Assembly: GCF_039614725.1 (NCBI RefSeq)
Contig: NZ_CP154859.1
Location: 1,736,001 to 1,800,000, forward strand
Source of the DNA: Thauera sp. JM12B12
GTDB lineage: Bacteria > Pseudomonadota > Gammaproteobacteria > Burkholderiales > Rhodocyclaceae
Reading direction: 5' to 3'
DNA: 64,000 bases
Shown: positions 8,343 to 20,346 of the stretch, piece by piece
Layout: each line of letters opens with the position of its first letter
Position numbering within the stretch: position 1 is the stretch's first letter
Program-made: the position numbers and the translations under genes
Notes under the pieces: generated by a model
What the model was told of the DNA's origin: nothing
Database searches by the model: none
Seen by the model: the letters and a program-made list of their open reading frames with translations, nothing else

Positions 8343-11159
8343 TCAGGCATGGGCGCGGGTTTCGCCGGCGCCGAACAGGTTGCTCACGCAACGACCACAC
8401 AAGGTCGGATGCTCGGCATGACTGCCGACCGACTCGACGTAGTGCCAGCAGCGCTCGCACTTCTGCGCTGCGCTCGGCGTGGCGACGATGCGCTCGTCCT
8501 CGGCGCTCGAGACCTGGGACAGCGTGGCCGCCGAGGTCATGGTGACGAAGCGTAGGTCCTCGCCCAAACTGGCCATGGCCGCGAACTTGTCCGCGGTGAG
8601 TGCGAGCTCGAGCTCGGCCTGGAGGGAGGCGCCGACCTTGCCTTCGGTGCGCAGCGCCTCGATCACCTTGAGTCCCTCCGCGCGCACCGCGCGGATCGTC
8701 TCCCAGCGTGCGATCAGTCCGGCTTCGCCTTCCTGCGCGGGCAGGGCGTGGAAGGTGTGCAGCATCACGCTGTCGGGTTCCTCGCCAGACTTGGTCGGGT
8801 GGAGGATGGCCCAGGCCTCCTCGGCGGTGAAGGACAGGATCGGTGCCATCAGTTTGAGCAGCGTCTGCGTGATGTGCCACAGCGCGGTCTGCGCGGCGCG
8901 GCGCGGCAGGCTGCCTTCGGCGGTTGTGTACAGACGGTCCTTGAGGATATCGAGATAAAAGGCGCCCAGGTCCTCGGCGCAGAATACCTGCAGCGCCTGC
9001 ACGATGCGGTGGAACTCCATCTTCGCGTAGTCGCCCTCGGCCTGCTGCGCCAGCTGGCGGGTGAAGGCGAGTGCGTAGCGGTCGAGGTCCATCCACTGCT
9101 CGAGCGGCACGGCGTCGCGCGCGATGTTGAAGTCGGCGGTGTTGGCGAGCAGGAAGCGCAGGGTGTTGCGCACGCGGCGATAGACCTCGACCACGCGGTC
9201 GAGGATCTCCTTGGAGATCGACAGTTCGCCCGAGTAGTCGGTGGACGCCACCCACAGGCGCAGGATCTCGGCGCCGAGCTTGCCGGTGACCTCCTGCGGC
9301 ACCACCACGTTGCCGAGCGATTTGCTCATCTTGCGCCCGGCGCCATCGACCGCGAAGCCGTGGGTGAGCAGGCTGCGGTAGGGCGCGTGGCCGTCGATCG
9401 CGCAACCGGTGAGCAGCGAGGAGTGGAACCAGCCGCGGTGCTGGTCCGAGCCTTCCAGGTACATATCCGCACGCGGGCCTTCGGGGTGGCCGTCGTTGTG
9501 CGAGCCGCGCAGCACGTGCTTGTGGGTGGTGCCGGAGTCGAACCAGACGTCGAGCGTGTCGCTGATCTTCTCGTACTGCGCAGCCTCTGCGCCGAGCAGT
9601 TCCGCAGCGTCGAGCTTGAACCAGGCCTCGATGCCTTCCCGCTCCACGCGCAGCGCCACCGCTTCCATCAGCTCGACGGTGCGCGGATGCAGCTCGCCGG
9701 TTTCCTTGTGCAGGAAGAAGGGAATCGGCACGCCCCAGTTGCGCTGGCGCGAGATGCACCAGTCGGGGCGGTTGGCGATCATCGCGTGCAGGCGCGCCTG
9801 GCCCCAGCCGGGATAGAACTTGGTGGCTTCTACCGCGCGCAGCGCGCGCTCGCGCAGCGTGGAACCATCGGCGGCAGTCTTGTCCATGCCGACGAACCAC
9901 TGCGCGGTGGCGCGATAGACCAGCGGCGTCTTGTGGCGCCAGCAGTGCATGTAGCTATGGGTGATCTTGCCGTGCGAGAGCAGGGCGCCGACCTCGGTGA
10001 GCTTGTCGACGATGGCCGGGTTGGCCTTCCAGATGTTCATGCCGCCGAAGAAGGGCAGGTCGGAGACATACTCGCCGCCGCCCATGACCAGCGACAGGAT
10101 CTCCTCGTTGCTGCGGCCATAGGCGCGCCACGAGTTGAAGTCGTCCACGCCATGCGCCGGCGACGAGTGCACGATGCCGGTGCCGGCGTCGATGCCGACG
10201 TAGTCGGCCAGATACACCGGCGACACGCGATCGAAGAAGGGGTGGCAGAACTCGATGCGCTCGAGCGCTGCGCCCTTGGCTGTGGCAATGATGCTGCCCT
10301 CGAGCGCATAGCGCTGCAGGGCGGAGTCGACCAGTTCCCGGGCCAGCACGAGCAGGCGATCACCCGTATCGACGAGTGCGTAATCGAATTCGGGGTGGGC
10401 GTTGAGCGCCTGGTTAGCGGGGATGGTCCACGGGGTGGTGGTCCAGATCACCGCAGCGGCGGGTTTATGGAGCTTCGCCAGGCCGAAGGCGGCAGCGAGC
10501 TTGTCCGCGTGCGCGTCCGAGACCGGGAAGGCGACGTCGATCGTCGGCGACGGCTTGTCGGCGTATTCCACCTCGGCTTCGGCCAGCGCCGAGCCGCAGT
10601 CGAAGCACCAGTTCACCGGCTTCAGGCCCTTGAACACGTAGCCGTTCTTCGTCATCTCGGCGAGCGCGCGGATCTCGTTGGCCTCGTTGGCGAAGTCCAT
10701 CGTGCGGTAGGGGTTGTCCCAGTCGCCGAGCACGCCCAGACGGATGAAATCGGCTTTCTGGATCTCGATCTGCTCGGCAGCATAGGCGCGGCACAGCTCG
10801 CGCACCTTGTCCGCGGGCAGGTTCTTGCCATGGGTGACTTCGACCTTGTGCTCGATCGGCAGACCGTGGCAGTCCCAGCCGGGCACATAGGGTGCGTCGA
10901 AGCCGGCGAGCGTCTTCGAGCGCACGATGATGTCCTTGAGGATCTTGTTCAGGGCGTGGCCGATGTGCAGGCTGCCGTTGGCGTACGGCGGGCCGTCGTG
11001 GAGCACGAACTTGGGCCGGCCGGCGCTGGCCTTGCGGATGCGCTGGTAGAGCTTCTTCTGCTGCCAGTCGGCGATCCAGTTCGGCTCGCGCTTGGGCAGG
11101 TCGCCGCGCATCGGGAAGGGGGTGTCGGGCAGGTTGAGCGTCTTGCGGTAGTCGGCCAT
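8343..11159 (-). CDS. ileS: Isoleucyl-tRNA synthetase
   Basis: Class I aminoacyl-tRNA synthetase that charges tRNA-Ile and edits Val. It has 938 residues, the same as E. coli IleS. Visible are the HIGH signature ([12 protein letters not shown]), the KMSKS signature ([10 protein letters not shown]), the editing domain between them, and a C-terminal zinc-binding CxxC pair ([10 protein letters not shown] and CGRCVSN). The ATG at 11159 ([17 protein letters not shown]) is the family start; the frame runs further upstream without similarity. ribF precedes it after 52 bp, and lspA, fkpB and ispH follow. Confidence 0.98.
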   Translation of the reverse strand: MADYRKTLNLPDTPFPMRGDLPKREPNWIADWQQKKLYQRIRKASAGRPKFVLHDGPPYANGSLHIGHALNKILKDIIVRSKTLAGFDAPYVPGWDCHGLPIEHKVEVTHGKNLPADKVRELCRAYAAEQIEIQKADFIRLGVLGDWDNPYRTMDFANEANEIRALAEMTKNGYVFKGLKPVNWCFDCGSALAEAEVEYADKPSPTIDVAFPVSDAHADKLAAAFGLAKLHKPAAAVIWTTTPWTIPANQALNAHPEFDYALVDTGDRLLVLARELVDSALQRYALEGSIIATAKGAALERIEFCHPFFDRVSPVYLADYVGIDAGTGIVHSSPAHGVDDFNSWRAYGRSNEEILSLVMGGGEYVSDLPFFGGMNIWKANPAIVDKLTEVGALLSHGKITHSYMHCWRHKTPLVYRATAQWFVGMDKTAADGSTLRERALRAVEATKFYPGWGQARLHAMIANRPDWCISRQRNWGVPIPFFLHKETGELHPRTVELMEAVALRVEREGIEAWFKLDAAELLGAEAAQYEKISDTLDVWFDSGTTHKHVLRGSHNDGHPEGPRADMYLEGSDQHRGWFHSSLLTGCAIDGHAPYRSLLTHGFAVDGAGRKMSKSLGNVVVPQEVTGKLGAEILRLWVASTDYSGELSISKEILDRVVEVYRRVRNTLRFLLANTADFNIARDAVPLEQWMDLDRYALAFTRQLAQQAEGDYAKMEFHRIVQALQVFCAEDLGAFYLDILKDRLYTTAEGSLPRRAAQTALWHITQTLLKLMAPILSFTAEEAWAILHPTKSGEEPDSVMLHTFHALPAQEGEAGLIARWETIRAVRAEGLKVIEALRTEGKVGASLQAELELALTADKFAAMASLGEDLRFVTMTSAATLSQVSSAEDERIVATPSAAQKCERCWHYVESVGSHAEHPTLCGRCVSNLFGAGETRAHA

Positions 11160-11211
11160 GGCGGAAACGGAAGTCTGGTGGGGTCGATTTGGGACTCGGG
11201 CGGCGCAGGCC

Positions 11212-12150
11212 TCAGAGCGGAGCAGGATGCTGGGCGAACCAGTCGCGCGCATGCACGGTGTCGATCGCGATCTGCGCACGCAGTGCGTCGAGCGACTCGA
11301 ACTTGCGTTCGGCGCGCAGCCGGTGCAGGAAATGTACGCGGATATGGGCGCCGTAGCAGTCCTGCGTCCAGTCGAAGAGGTGCACTTCCAGCCGCGCGCG
11401 GCCGTTGGCCGTCGCAGTCGGACGCACGCCGATGTTGGCCACGCCCTGCACGCGCGTAGCGGCGAGGCCCTCGACGCTCACGGCATAGACGCCGGTGAGC
11501 GCCGGGCGGCGGTGCTTCATCTGGATGTTGGCGGTCGGAAAACCAAGGCGGCGCCCGATCTTGTCGCCGTGGCTCACGCGCCCGGCGATGCTGTACGGCC
11601 GCCCGAGCAGGCGCGCTGCATGGTCGAGGTCGGCTGCGGCAAGCGCGGTGCGCACGGCGGAGCTCGAAACACGTTCACCGGCCACGTCCAGCGTGGGCAT
11701 GGATTCGACGCCGAAGCCGTGGCGGCTGCCGGCTTCCTGCAGCATGGCAAAATTGCCCTGGCGGCGCGCGCCGAAGCAGAAATCGTCGCCGATGAACAGG
11801 TGGCGAACGCGCAGTCCGCGCACCAGCGTGTCGTCGATGAAGCTCTGCGCCGACTGTGCCGCGAGGCGTGCATCGAAGCGGCAGACGTAGGTCCGATCGA
11901 CGCCGGCGGCATCGAGCAACAGGAGCTTCTCGCGCAAGGAGGCGAGGCGGGCGGGCGCATCGGCAGGGCTGAAATATTCCCGGGGGTGCGGCTCGAAGGT
12001 GAGCACGACCGCCGGCAGGCCGAGCGCGCGGGCCTTTCCGGTCAGCAGCGAGAGCAGCGCCTGATGGCCTAGATGCACCCCATCGAAATTGCCGATGGTG
12101 AGCACCGCAGCCGTGTCGGCGTGCTCGGGAATCCCGCGGTGAACCTGCAT
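11212..12150 (-). CDS. ribF: Bifunctional riboflavin kinase/FAD synthetase
   Basis: Phosphorylates riboflavin to FMN and adenylylates it to FAD. The 312 residues divide into an N-terminal nucleotidyltransferase domain ([16 protein letters not shown], with the HxGH-like site) and a C-terminal riboflavin kinase domain ([20 protein letters not shown]). The ATG at 12150 ([12 protein letters not shown]) is preferred to an upstream TTG at 12171 that would overlap the -10 box. It heads the ribF-ileS-lspA-fkpB-ispH cluster. Confidence 0.96.
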   Translation of the reverse strand: MQVHRGIPEHADTAAVLTIGNFDGVHLGHQALLSLLTGKARALGLPAVVLTFEPHPREYFSPADAPARLASLREKLLLLDAAGVDRTYVCRFDARLAAQSAQSFIDDTLVRGLRVRHLFIGDDFCFGARRQGNFAMLQEAGSRHGFGVESMPTLDVAGERVSSSAVRTALAAADLDHAARLLGRPYSIAGRVSHGDKIGRRLGFPTANIQMKHRRPALTGVYAVSVEGLAATRVQGVANIGVRPTATANGRARLEVHLFDWTQDCYGAHIRVHFLHRLRAERKFESLDALRAQIAIDTVHARDWFAQHPAPL

Positions 12151-12170
12151 AAGCGCCTGAAAAAGCCGCA

Positions 12171-12176
12171 ATTATA
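12171..12176 (-). promoter_or_regulatory. ribF: -10 element of the ribF promoter
   Basis: A perfect TATAAT on the minus strand 21 bp before the ribF ATG. No good -35 is seen because the hairpin at 12181-12204 occupies that place. It implies a very short leader. Confidence 0.5.
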
Positions 12177-12180
12177 GCGA

Positions 12181-12204
12181 CAAAGCCCGCATCTGCGGGC
12201 TTTG
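12181..12204 (-). terminator. Terminator hairpin between the amidase gene and ribF
   Basis: An 11-bp perfect inverted repeat (CAAAGCCCGCA with TGCGGGCTTTG) with a 2-base loop lies 18 bp past the amidase stop. The T run is short. It probably ends the tsaE-amidase transcript before the ribF promoter. Confidence 0.6.
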
Positions 12205-12221
12205 CAGGACGCACCCCCTGT

Positions 12222-13607
12222 TCAGTCGAGGCGTGCGATGCGGGTCGGTGCGCTCGGCGCGTGCTCCTGGAAATAGCGCTTGATGCCGCGCATCAGTGCC
12301 GTGGCCATCTTGTCCTGATAGGCCTCGTCGTTGAGCCGGCGCTCTTCCTGAGGGTTGCTGATGAAGGCGGTCTCGACCAGCACCGAGGGAATGTCCGGTG
12401 CCCGCAGCACGGCAAATCCGGCCTGTTCGACCTCGGGCTTGTGCAAGCGGTTGACCGTTCCGAGTTCGCCAAGCATCGCGCGGCCGAGCTTGAAGCTGTC
12501 GTTGATCGTGGCCGTCTGCGACAGGTCGAGCAGGGTGCGCGCGATATGGCCATCCTGGCGCGCGAGATTGACGCCGCCGACGAGGTCGGCATCGTTTTCC
12601 TTCTGCGCCAGCCAGCGCGCGGCCGAGCTCGACGCGCCGCGTTCGGAGAGCACATAGACCGAGCTGCCGTTGGCCTCGGGGCGTACGAAGGCGTCGGCAT
12701 GGATCGACACGAAGAGGTCGGCGCGCACCCGGCGTGCGCGTGCAACACGCTGGTGCAGCGGCACGAAGTAGTCGCCGTCGCGGGTGAGTACCGCACGCAT
12801 GCCGGGCTCGGCGTCGATCTTGCGCTTGAGCCGGCGTGCGATCGACAGGGTCACGTTCTTCTCGTGGCTGCCGCCGCGGCCGATCGCGCCGGGGTCCTCG
12901 CCGCCATGGCCGGCGTCGAGCACCACCGTGTAGAGGCGATTGACCGCGGGCTCCCGGCGGCGGCTGCGCTGGACCGGTTCCTCGGACTGGCTACGCGCAG
13001 CAGCGGTCGACGTGCCCCCGCTGTCGCCCATCGCCGCATCCATCGGCGAGTCCTTCATGATCAGCGCCATCAGCGGATCATGTTCCTCGGTGGGGTGCAG
13101 ATCGAGCACGAGCCGGTGGCCGTAGTTGCCGACCGGGTCGAGGGTGAACACCTGGGGATTGACCGCCGACTTGAGTTCGACGACGACACGGACGACGTCC
13201 GGCCGGTTCTGGCCGGCACGGATCAGGCGGATGTAGGGGTCGCTGTCGAGCACCTTGGAAGGCAGCGACTGCAACACGCTGTTGAGCTCCATCCCTTCGA
13301 GGTCGACCACCAGGCGATCGGGATCCTGCACCAGCATGTGGCTGAAGCGCAGCTGCGCTGCGCCTTCGAGCGTGATGCGGGTGTACTCGGGCGAGGGCCA
13401 GACGCGAACCGCGACCAGGCTGGAGCGGGCGGCATGGCCGACCGGGCTGACCAGCAGCGCGAGCGAAGCGCCGGCGAACTTCAGCAGACGGCGGCGATCG
13501 ATGCGCGTGCGCGGCCGGGCACCCTCGGCGCCGTCATCGATGGGGGTCAGATCGTCTTGGGCGCCGGGTCCGCGCCGCGTAAAGCCTTCACCAGTTCGAT
13601 CACGCAT
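12222..13607 (-). CDS. amiC: N-acetylmuramoyl-L-alanine amidase (AmiC type)
   Basis: Periplasmic zinc amidase that cuts the peptide from N-acetylmuramic acid during septum splitting. It has 461 residues. A Tat-like leader (RRRLLKFAGAS followed by a hydrophobic stretch) is near residue 40, then an AMIN peptidoglycan-targeting domain, a polar linker and a C-terminal Amidase_3 domain with VVLDAGHGGEDPGAIG, SIHADAF and VLVETAFISN. The ATG at 13607 lies inside the tsaE 3' end (61-bp overlap), the usual arrangement of this pair. A shorter start cannot be excluded. Exported AmiC works with an activator such as NlpD, which is not in the window. Confidence 0.9.
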   Translation of the reverse strand: MRDRTGEGFTRRGPGAQDDLTPIDDGAEGARPRTRIDRRRLLKFAGASLALLVSPVGHAARSSLVAVRVWPSPEYTRITLEGAAQLRFSHMLVQDPDRLVVDLEGMELNSVLQSLPSKVLDSDPYIRLIRAGQNRPDVVRVVVELKSAVNPQVFTLDPVGNYGHRLVLDLHPTEEHDPLMALIMKDSPMDAAMGDSGGTSTAAARSQSEEPVQRSRRREPAVNRLYTVVLDAGHGGEDPGAIGRGGSHEKNVTLSIARRLKRKIDAEPGMRAVLTRDGDYFVPLHQRVARARRVRADLFVSIHADAFVRPEANGSSVYVLSERGASSSAARWLAQKENDADLVGGVNLARQDGHIARTLLDLSQTATINDSFKLGRAMLGELGTVNRLHKPEVEQAGFAVLRAPDIPSVLVETAFISNPQEERRLNDEAYQDKMATALMRGIKRYFQEHAPSAPTRIARLD

Positions 13608-14077
13608 GTCCGCCCCGCTTCCGTGTTTCCGTCGATCTCCACAAAGCGCCCATCTCCCCTGGCCTCGAGGCGAATCTCGACGTCGGGCGAGGGAAGGTAG
13701 GGAAGGGCCTTGTCGGGCCACTCCACGAGGCATACCCCCTCGCCTGCGAAGTATTCGTCCAAGCCTGCGTCCAGGTACTCGTCGGGCGAATTGAAGCGAT
13801 AAAAATCAAAGTGATATAAGTCTAATCTAGAAACGACGTAAGGTTCAATCAAGGTGTAGGTGGGGCTCTTGACGCGGCCCTCGTGCCCGAGCCCGCGCAG
13901 CACCCCGCGGGTGAGGGTGGTCTTGCCCATGCCGAGGTTGCCCTGCAGCCAGATCCTGAGCCCCGGCCGCAACGCGGCGGCGAGCGCAATGCCCAGTGTT
14001 TCCGTGTCCTTTTCCCCCGGCAAGTGCGCCTGCAGGCGGGCGCCGCTATCATCGTCGGCTTGAATCAACTCGATCAT
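13547..14077 (-). CDS. tsaE: tRNA threonylcarbamoyladenosine biosynthesis ATPase TsaE
   Basis: ATPase that cycles the TsaB-TsaD complex making t6A at position 37 of ANN-decoding tRNAs. The 176 residues show the Walker A motif GNLGMGKTTLTRG, SPTYTLIEPY, YHFDFYRF and LVEWPDK, all TsaE hallmarks. It overlaps the amidase gene downstream. A short A/T-rich patch around 13800-13850 inside the gene contrasts with the surrounding G+C and may reflect constraint or local drift. It is divergent from queG with only 15 bp between start codons. Confidence 0.94.
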   Translation of the reverse strand: MIELIQADDDSGARLQAHLPGEKDTETLGIALAAALRPGLRIWLQGNLGMGKTTLTRGVLRGLGHEGRVKSPTYTLIEPYVVSRLDLYHFDFYRFNSPDEYLDAGLDEYFAGEGVCLVEWPDKALPYLPSPDVEIRLEARGDGRFVEIDGNTEAGRTCVIELVKALRGADPAPKTI

Positions 14078-14092
14078 GGGAACCTCTCGGTG

Positions 14093-15193
<1,101 letters not shown>

Positions 15194-15222
15194 AATCCGC
15201 GCCCCCGTCCCAGGAGCCCGCC

Positions 15223-15423
15223 ATGGAAGACCGTATCGTCACGCTCGAAACCAAGCTGTTGGCTGCCGAGGATCTGCTCGACGCGCTCAATCGCACGGTG
15301 TGGCGCCAGCAGCAGGAGCTCGACCTGCTGCGCGAGCAGCTCCGCCAGCTGGCGCAGCAGGTGAAGATCCTCCAGCCCGCCAACCCGCTACGACCCGAGG
15401 ACGAGATCCCGCCGCACTGGTGA
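15223..15423 (+). CDS. slyX: SlyX family protein
   Basis: A 66-residue coiled-coil protein with the typical SlyX pattern: MEDRIVTLETKLLAAEDLLDALN, heptad-rich middle, and the C-terminal PPHW. AGGAG lies 8 bases before the ATG. The cellular role of SlyX is unknown. It is probably cotranscribed with queG and converges on the norF-like gene, whose stop lies 7 bp away. Confidence 0.9.
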   Translation: MEDRIVTLETKLLAAEDLLDALNRTVWRQQQELDLLREQLRQLAQQVKILQPANPLRPEDEIPPHW

Positions 15424-15429
15424 GCGGGC

Positions 15430-15723
15430 TCAGATCAGGGCGGCGCCGGTGAGGCGGGCGAGCGGTTCGCGAAAGCCGGTGGTCAGGATCACCAGGATCG
15501 GCATGCCATAGCAGAACAGGTACACCGCCCTGCGGATGCGTGGATGCGCCTCGTGCAGTTCGAGGAAATAGCGGCTCACGATCAGCAGCTTGACCGCCAT
15601 GACGAGGGCGACGAGGGCCGCGATGGCGAAGCCGTCGTCGTCACCGCTGCCCAGGCGGGCACCGCCGATGCTCAGCAGCACCAGTGCCACCCAGGCGAGA
15701 TCGAGCTTGCGTTCTGCGTTCAT
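15430..15723 (-). CDS. norF: NorF-like/prokaryotic cytochrome c oxidase subunit IV family membrane protein
   Basis: A 97-residue protein with three predicted membrane helices. The segment KLLIVSRYFLELHEAHPRIR matches the COX4_pro family, which includes NorF of denitrifiers. I prefer the ATG at 15723 (MNAERKLDLAW) because AAGGA lies just upstream; the ATG at 15738 that overlaps the previous stop as ATGA is an alternative. It is coupled to the norE-like gene and lies 2.8 kb from nirS. NorEF modulates NO reductase activity, but norCB is not here. Confidence 0.75.
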   Translation of the reverse strand: MNAERKLDLAWVALVLLSIGGARLGSGDDDGFAIAALVALVMAVKLLIVSRYFLELHEAHPRIRRAVYLFCYGMPILVILTTGFREPLARLTGAALI

Positions 15724-15734
15724 GGGTGTCCTTT

Positions 15735-16361
15735 TCATCCGAGCAGGTAGAACAGCGGAAAGATCATCAGCCACAGCATGTCGGTGACGTGCCAGTAGCA
15801 CGCGAAGGCCTCGAGCCCGCCGTGGTCCTCGGGCGTGTAGGCGCCCAGTCCGGTGCGCGCCATCACCCACAGCATGCCGAGCAGGCCCCAGAACACGTGA
15901 ACCAGGTGGGTGAAGGTCAGGTAGTAGTAGCTGACGATGAACACCCCGGCGCTGCCGTCGAGGCCGTGTGCGAAGTTGCGCTGCAGTTCGAAGACCTTGA
16001 TCGCCGGATAGCCAAGCCCGAACACCAGGGCGCCGATCAGCCAGCGCATGCAGTGGCTGCGCTTGCCGCTGCGCATCGCGTGCACCGCGCGCGCGACACA
16101 CCAGCCGCTGGTGAGCAGCATCAGCGTGTAGCCGGTGCCGGCGAGCAGCGACAGTCGCGACGGGCCGGCGCTGAAGGCCTCGGGGTGGTGGGCGCGCGCG
16201 ACGAAGAACACCGCGAACAGCAGGGCGAACTCGGTGAGCTCGCAGAAGATGCCCACCCACATGGCCTTGCTGCCCGGGATGCGGCCGGTGGCGGCCGGAG
16301 CGGGGGCGGCGGGCGGGACAGCGGGCGCGATGGTGGACGGGGCGGGCACGGCGATCGACAC
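15735..16361 (-). CDS. norE: NorE-like/cytochrome c oxidase subunit III family membrane protein
   Basis: A 208-residue protein with five to six membrane helices and an Ala/Pro-rich N terminus. WVGIFCELTEFALLFAVFF, YYYLTFTHLVHVFWGLLG and the C-terminal CYWHVTDMLWL are the heme-copper oxidase subunit III signature in its short NorE form. The start is the GTG at 16361; no good Shine-Dalgarno is seen, so the N terminus is uncertain. Together with the NorF-like partner it probably supports NO reduction in this denitrifier; a role in an aerobic oxidase is possible. Confidence 0.78.
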   Translation of the reverse strand: MSIAVPAPSTIAPAVPPAAPAPAATGRIPGSKAMWVGIFCELTEFALLFAVFFVARAHHPEAFSAGPSRLSLLAGTGYTLMLLTSGWCVARAVHAMRSGKRSHCMRWLIGALVFGLGYPAIKVFELQRNFAHGLDGSAGVFIVSYYYLTFTHLVHVFWGLLGMLWVMARTGLGAYTPEDHGGLEAFACYWHVTDMLWLMIFPLFYLLG

Positions 16362-16594
16362 GATGGACGGGGAGGACCGGCGCGTGGCCGGCGCAAGGAT
16401 CGAAGTGGCTGAATGCTGCCAGCGCCGCGCCGGCGCCGCCTTGATTCTGCTCAGCTGTCGCGCTGCCTGCGCGGGCCGCGCGCGTGATCGGACGCGACTG
16501 CACGAGGCCGCCGAGGCGGCGGCGGGGGCCGAGGGCGTGCTCCATCGCCCTGTTGCAGTGCGATAATGCGCGCCTGTCCTTCCAGGAAACGTTC

Positions 16595-17071
16595 ATGCCG
16601 AAGTTCCTCACAAGATGCGCGCTGGCCTGCCTGTTGGCTCACCCGCTGATGGCCGCTGCCGAAACGGTGGGCAGCGTCGACACCGCGTTCAAGCTCATCG
16701 GCCGCAACCACCAGGTGGTGGTCGAGGCCTTCGACGACCCCAAGGTCAAGGGCGTGGCCTGCTACGTGTCGCGTGCCCGCACCGGAGGGCTCAAGGGCAC
16801 CTTCGGGCTGGCGGAGGACACTGCCGATGCCTCGGTCGCCTGCCGCCAGGTCGGCGAGATCGCCTTCACCGGCCCGCTGAAGGAACAGGAGGAGGTGTTC
16901 TCGCAGAGCGCCTCGATCCTGTTCAAGAAGGTGCGCATCGTGCGCATGGTCGACCCCAGGCGCAACACGCTCGTCTACCTCGTCTACAGCGACAAGCTGA
17001 TCGACGGCAGCCCGCAGAACAACGTCACCGCGGTGCCGGTGCCGGCCGCGGTGCCGATCCCCCTGCGCTGA
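16595..17071 (+). CDS. creA: CreA family periplasmic protein
   Basis: A 158-residue CreA protein: signal peptide [20 protein letters not shown] followed by the conserved core [33 protein letters not shown], quoted in parts. AGGAAAC precedes the ATG at 16595 by 6 bases, which excludes longer starts at 16484. CreA has no established biochemical function; in E. coli it lies next to creBCD. The two-component genes are absent here. sstT follows 83 bp downstream. Confidence 0.88.
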   Translation: MPKFLTRCALACLLAHPLMAAAETVGSVDTAFKLIGRNHQVVVEAFDDPKVKGVACYVSRARTGGLKGTFGLAEDTADASVACRQVGEIAFTGPLKEQEEVFSQSASILFKKVRIVRMVDPRRNTLVYLVYSDKLIDGSPQNNVTAVPVPAAVPIPLR

Positions 17072-17154
17072 CCGCCCACGCCAAGTCCTCTCTTCCTGAT
17101 GCGAATCCTTCCCCGCTGCGTGCGGGGCGGGACGTCCTCTCATCCTCGTCCGTC

Positions 17155-18375
17155 ATGAACCAGCCCCTCGCTCGCCCCGCCCTCCATTTCTTCTTCCGCA
17201 CCAGCCTGGTGCTGCAGATCGCCATTGGTCTCGTCTGCGGCATCGCGCTCGCCCTCGTCGCACCGGAGCTCGCACGCTCGACGGCGCTGCTCGGCGACGT
17301 CTTCATCTCCGCCCTCAAGGCGGTCGCGCCGGTTCTGGTGTTCGTGCTCGTGGCCTCGGCGGTCGCCGGCCACCGCCATGGCAGCGAGACCCACGTGCGC
17401 CCGATCCTCGTGCTGTATCTGGTGGGTACCTTCGGCGCGGCCCTGGTCGCCGTGCTCGCCAGCTTTGCCTTCCCGACCATGCTGGTGCTCGATGCGCCAC
17501 AGGTCGCCGGCACACCGCCGGGCGGCATCGTCGGGGTGCTCAAGAACCTGCTGTTGAACGCGGTCTCGAACCCGGTCAAGGCGCTGATGGAGGCCAACTT
17601 CATCGGCATCCTGGCGTGGGCGATCGCGCTCGGCGCCGCACTGCGCCATGGCGCACCGGCGACGCGGGCGATGCTCGCCGATGTCGCGGAGGCGGTGTCG
17701 AAGATCGTGCGCGTGGTCATCCGCTTCGCGCCCTTCGGCATCTTCGGCCTGGTCGGCGCCACGCTCACCGAGTCCGGCCTGGGTGCGCTGCTCGGCTATG
17801 GACGGCTGTTGATGGTGATCGTCGGCAGCATGCTGTTCGTCGCCTTCGTCCTGAACCCGCTGCTGGTGTTCTGGAAGATGCGGCGCAATCCGTTCCCGCT
17901 GGTGTTCACCTGCCTGCGCGAGAGTGCGGTGACCGCCTTCTTCACCCGCAGCTCGGCGGCCAACATCCCGGTGAACCTCGAGCTGTGCCGCCGCCTCGGC
18001 CTGCACAAGGACACCTATTCGATCTCGATCCCGCTCGGCGCCACCATCAACATGGCGGGCGCGGCGATCACCATCGCCGTGATGAGCCTGGCCGCAGCCC
18101 ATACGCTGGGCATCGTGATCGATCTGCCCACCGCGCTGCTGCTGTCGGTCGTGTCGGCGCTCGGTGCATGTGGTGCGTCGGGCGTGGCCGGTGGCTCGCT
18201 GCTGCTGATTCCGATGGCGTGCAACCTGTTCGGCATCCCGACCGACGTCGCGATGCAGGTGGTGGCGATCGGCTTCATCATCGGCGTGGTGCAGGATTCG
18301 GTGGAAACCGCGCTGAATTCCTCGACCGACGTGCTGTTCACCGCTGCCGCCTGCCGTGCGGCGGAACGGGTCTGA
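17155..18375 (+). CDS. sstT: Serine/threonine:sodium symporter SstT
   Basis: A 406-residue dicarboxylate/amino-acid:cation symporter (DAACS) with eight helices and re-entrant loops. The SstT-type signature is [19 protein letters not shown], followed by [19 protein letters not shown] and the C-terminal [19 protein letters not shown]. The length matches E. coli SstT (414). It imports serine and threonine with sodium. It lies between creA and nirS; the nirS control region starts right after its stop. Confidence 0.9.
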   Translation: MNQPLARPALHFFFRTSLVLQIAIGLVCGIALALVAPELARSTALLGDVFISALKAVAPVLVFVLVASAVAGHRHGSETHVRPILVLYLVGTFGAALVAVLASFAFPTMLVLDAPQVAGTPPGGIVGVLKNLLLNAVSNPVKALMEANFIGILAWAIALGAALRHGAPATRAMLADVAEAVSKIVRVVIRFAPFGIFGLVGATLTESGLGALLGYGRLLMVIVGSMLFVAFVLNPLLVFWKMRRNPFPLVFTCLRESAVTAFFTRSSAANIPVNLELCRRLGLHKDTYSISIPLGATINMAGAAITIAVMSLAAAHTLGIVIDLPTALLLSVVSALGACGASGVAGGSLLLIPMACNLFGIPTDVAMQVVAIGFIIGVVQDSVETALNSSTDVLFTAAACRAAERV

Positions 18376-18395
18376 GCCTGCGTGCCGCTCCGTGC

Positions 18396-18409
18396 TTGAT
18401 TGCGATCAA
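18396..18409. promoter_or_regulatory. FNR/DNR-type palindrome upstream of nirS
   Basis: TTGATTGCGATCAA is a perfect TTGAT-N4-ATCAA site, identical in both half-sites to the FNR/ANR/DNR consensus. Its centre is 130 bp before the nirS ATG. It probably supports anaerobic or NO-responsive activation. Confidence 0.8.
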
Positions 18410-18456
18410 GCATCGGGTGTCATGAATTCTCGCGAAATCAGGTGCTTGGCGGGGTG

Positions 18457-18470
18457 TTGACATCTGTCAA
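18457..18470. promoter_or_regulatory. Second Crp/Fnr-family palindrome upstream of nirS
   Basis: TTGACATCTGTCAA has TTGAC-N4-GTCAA symmetry with FNR-type spacing. Its half-site differs from FNR at the last base and resembles NNR/DNR-type sites. It is 69 bp (centre) before the nirS ATG and followed by an A/T-rich run. Two different sites suggest dual input at nirS. Confidence 0.6.
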
Positions 18471-18529
18471 ATTATTTTATGGACGGCTTGAAGAAAGTGC
18501 CTCACCTTTTCAAACACGAGGGTGGGTAA

Positions 18530-20263
<1,734 letters not shown>

Positions 20264-20279
20264 GACTGTTCGCGCGGTT

Positions 20280-20307
20280 GCGGCGGGAGGATTCGTCCTC
20301 CCGCCGC
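20280..20307 (+). terminator. Hairpin after nirS
   Basis: A perfect 12-bp G+C stem with a TTCG tetraloop lies 16 bp past the nirS stop. A short T run comes 4 bases later. It may end or attenuate the nirS transcript before the downstream regulator gene or protect its 3' end. It also argues against the TTG at 20278 as the start of that gene. Confidence 0.6.
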
Positions 20308-20346
20308 GCCGTTTCCGGCGGCCGAAGCGGACGTGAGGTTCTCCGA

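Noticed and set aside
15430..16611. 393-residue frame joining the NorF-like protein to upstream sequence
   Set aside because: The upstream part is the NorE gene read out of frame; only the last 97 residues are real.
20278..20346. N-terminal extension of the Crp/PilJ protein from the TTG at 20278
   Set aside because: It would be encoded by the 12-bp hairpin after nirS and has no Crp-like sequence. The TTG at 20347 after GAGG is better.
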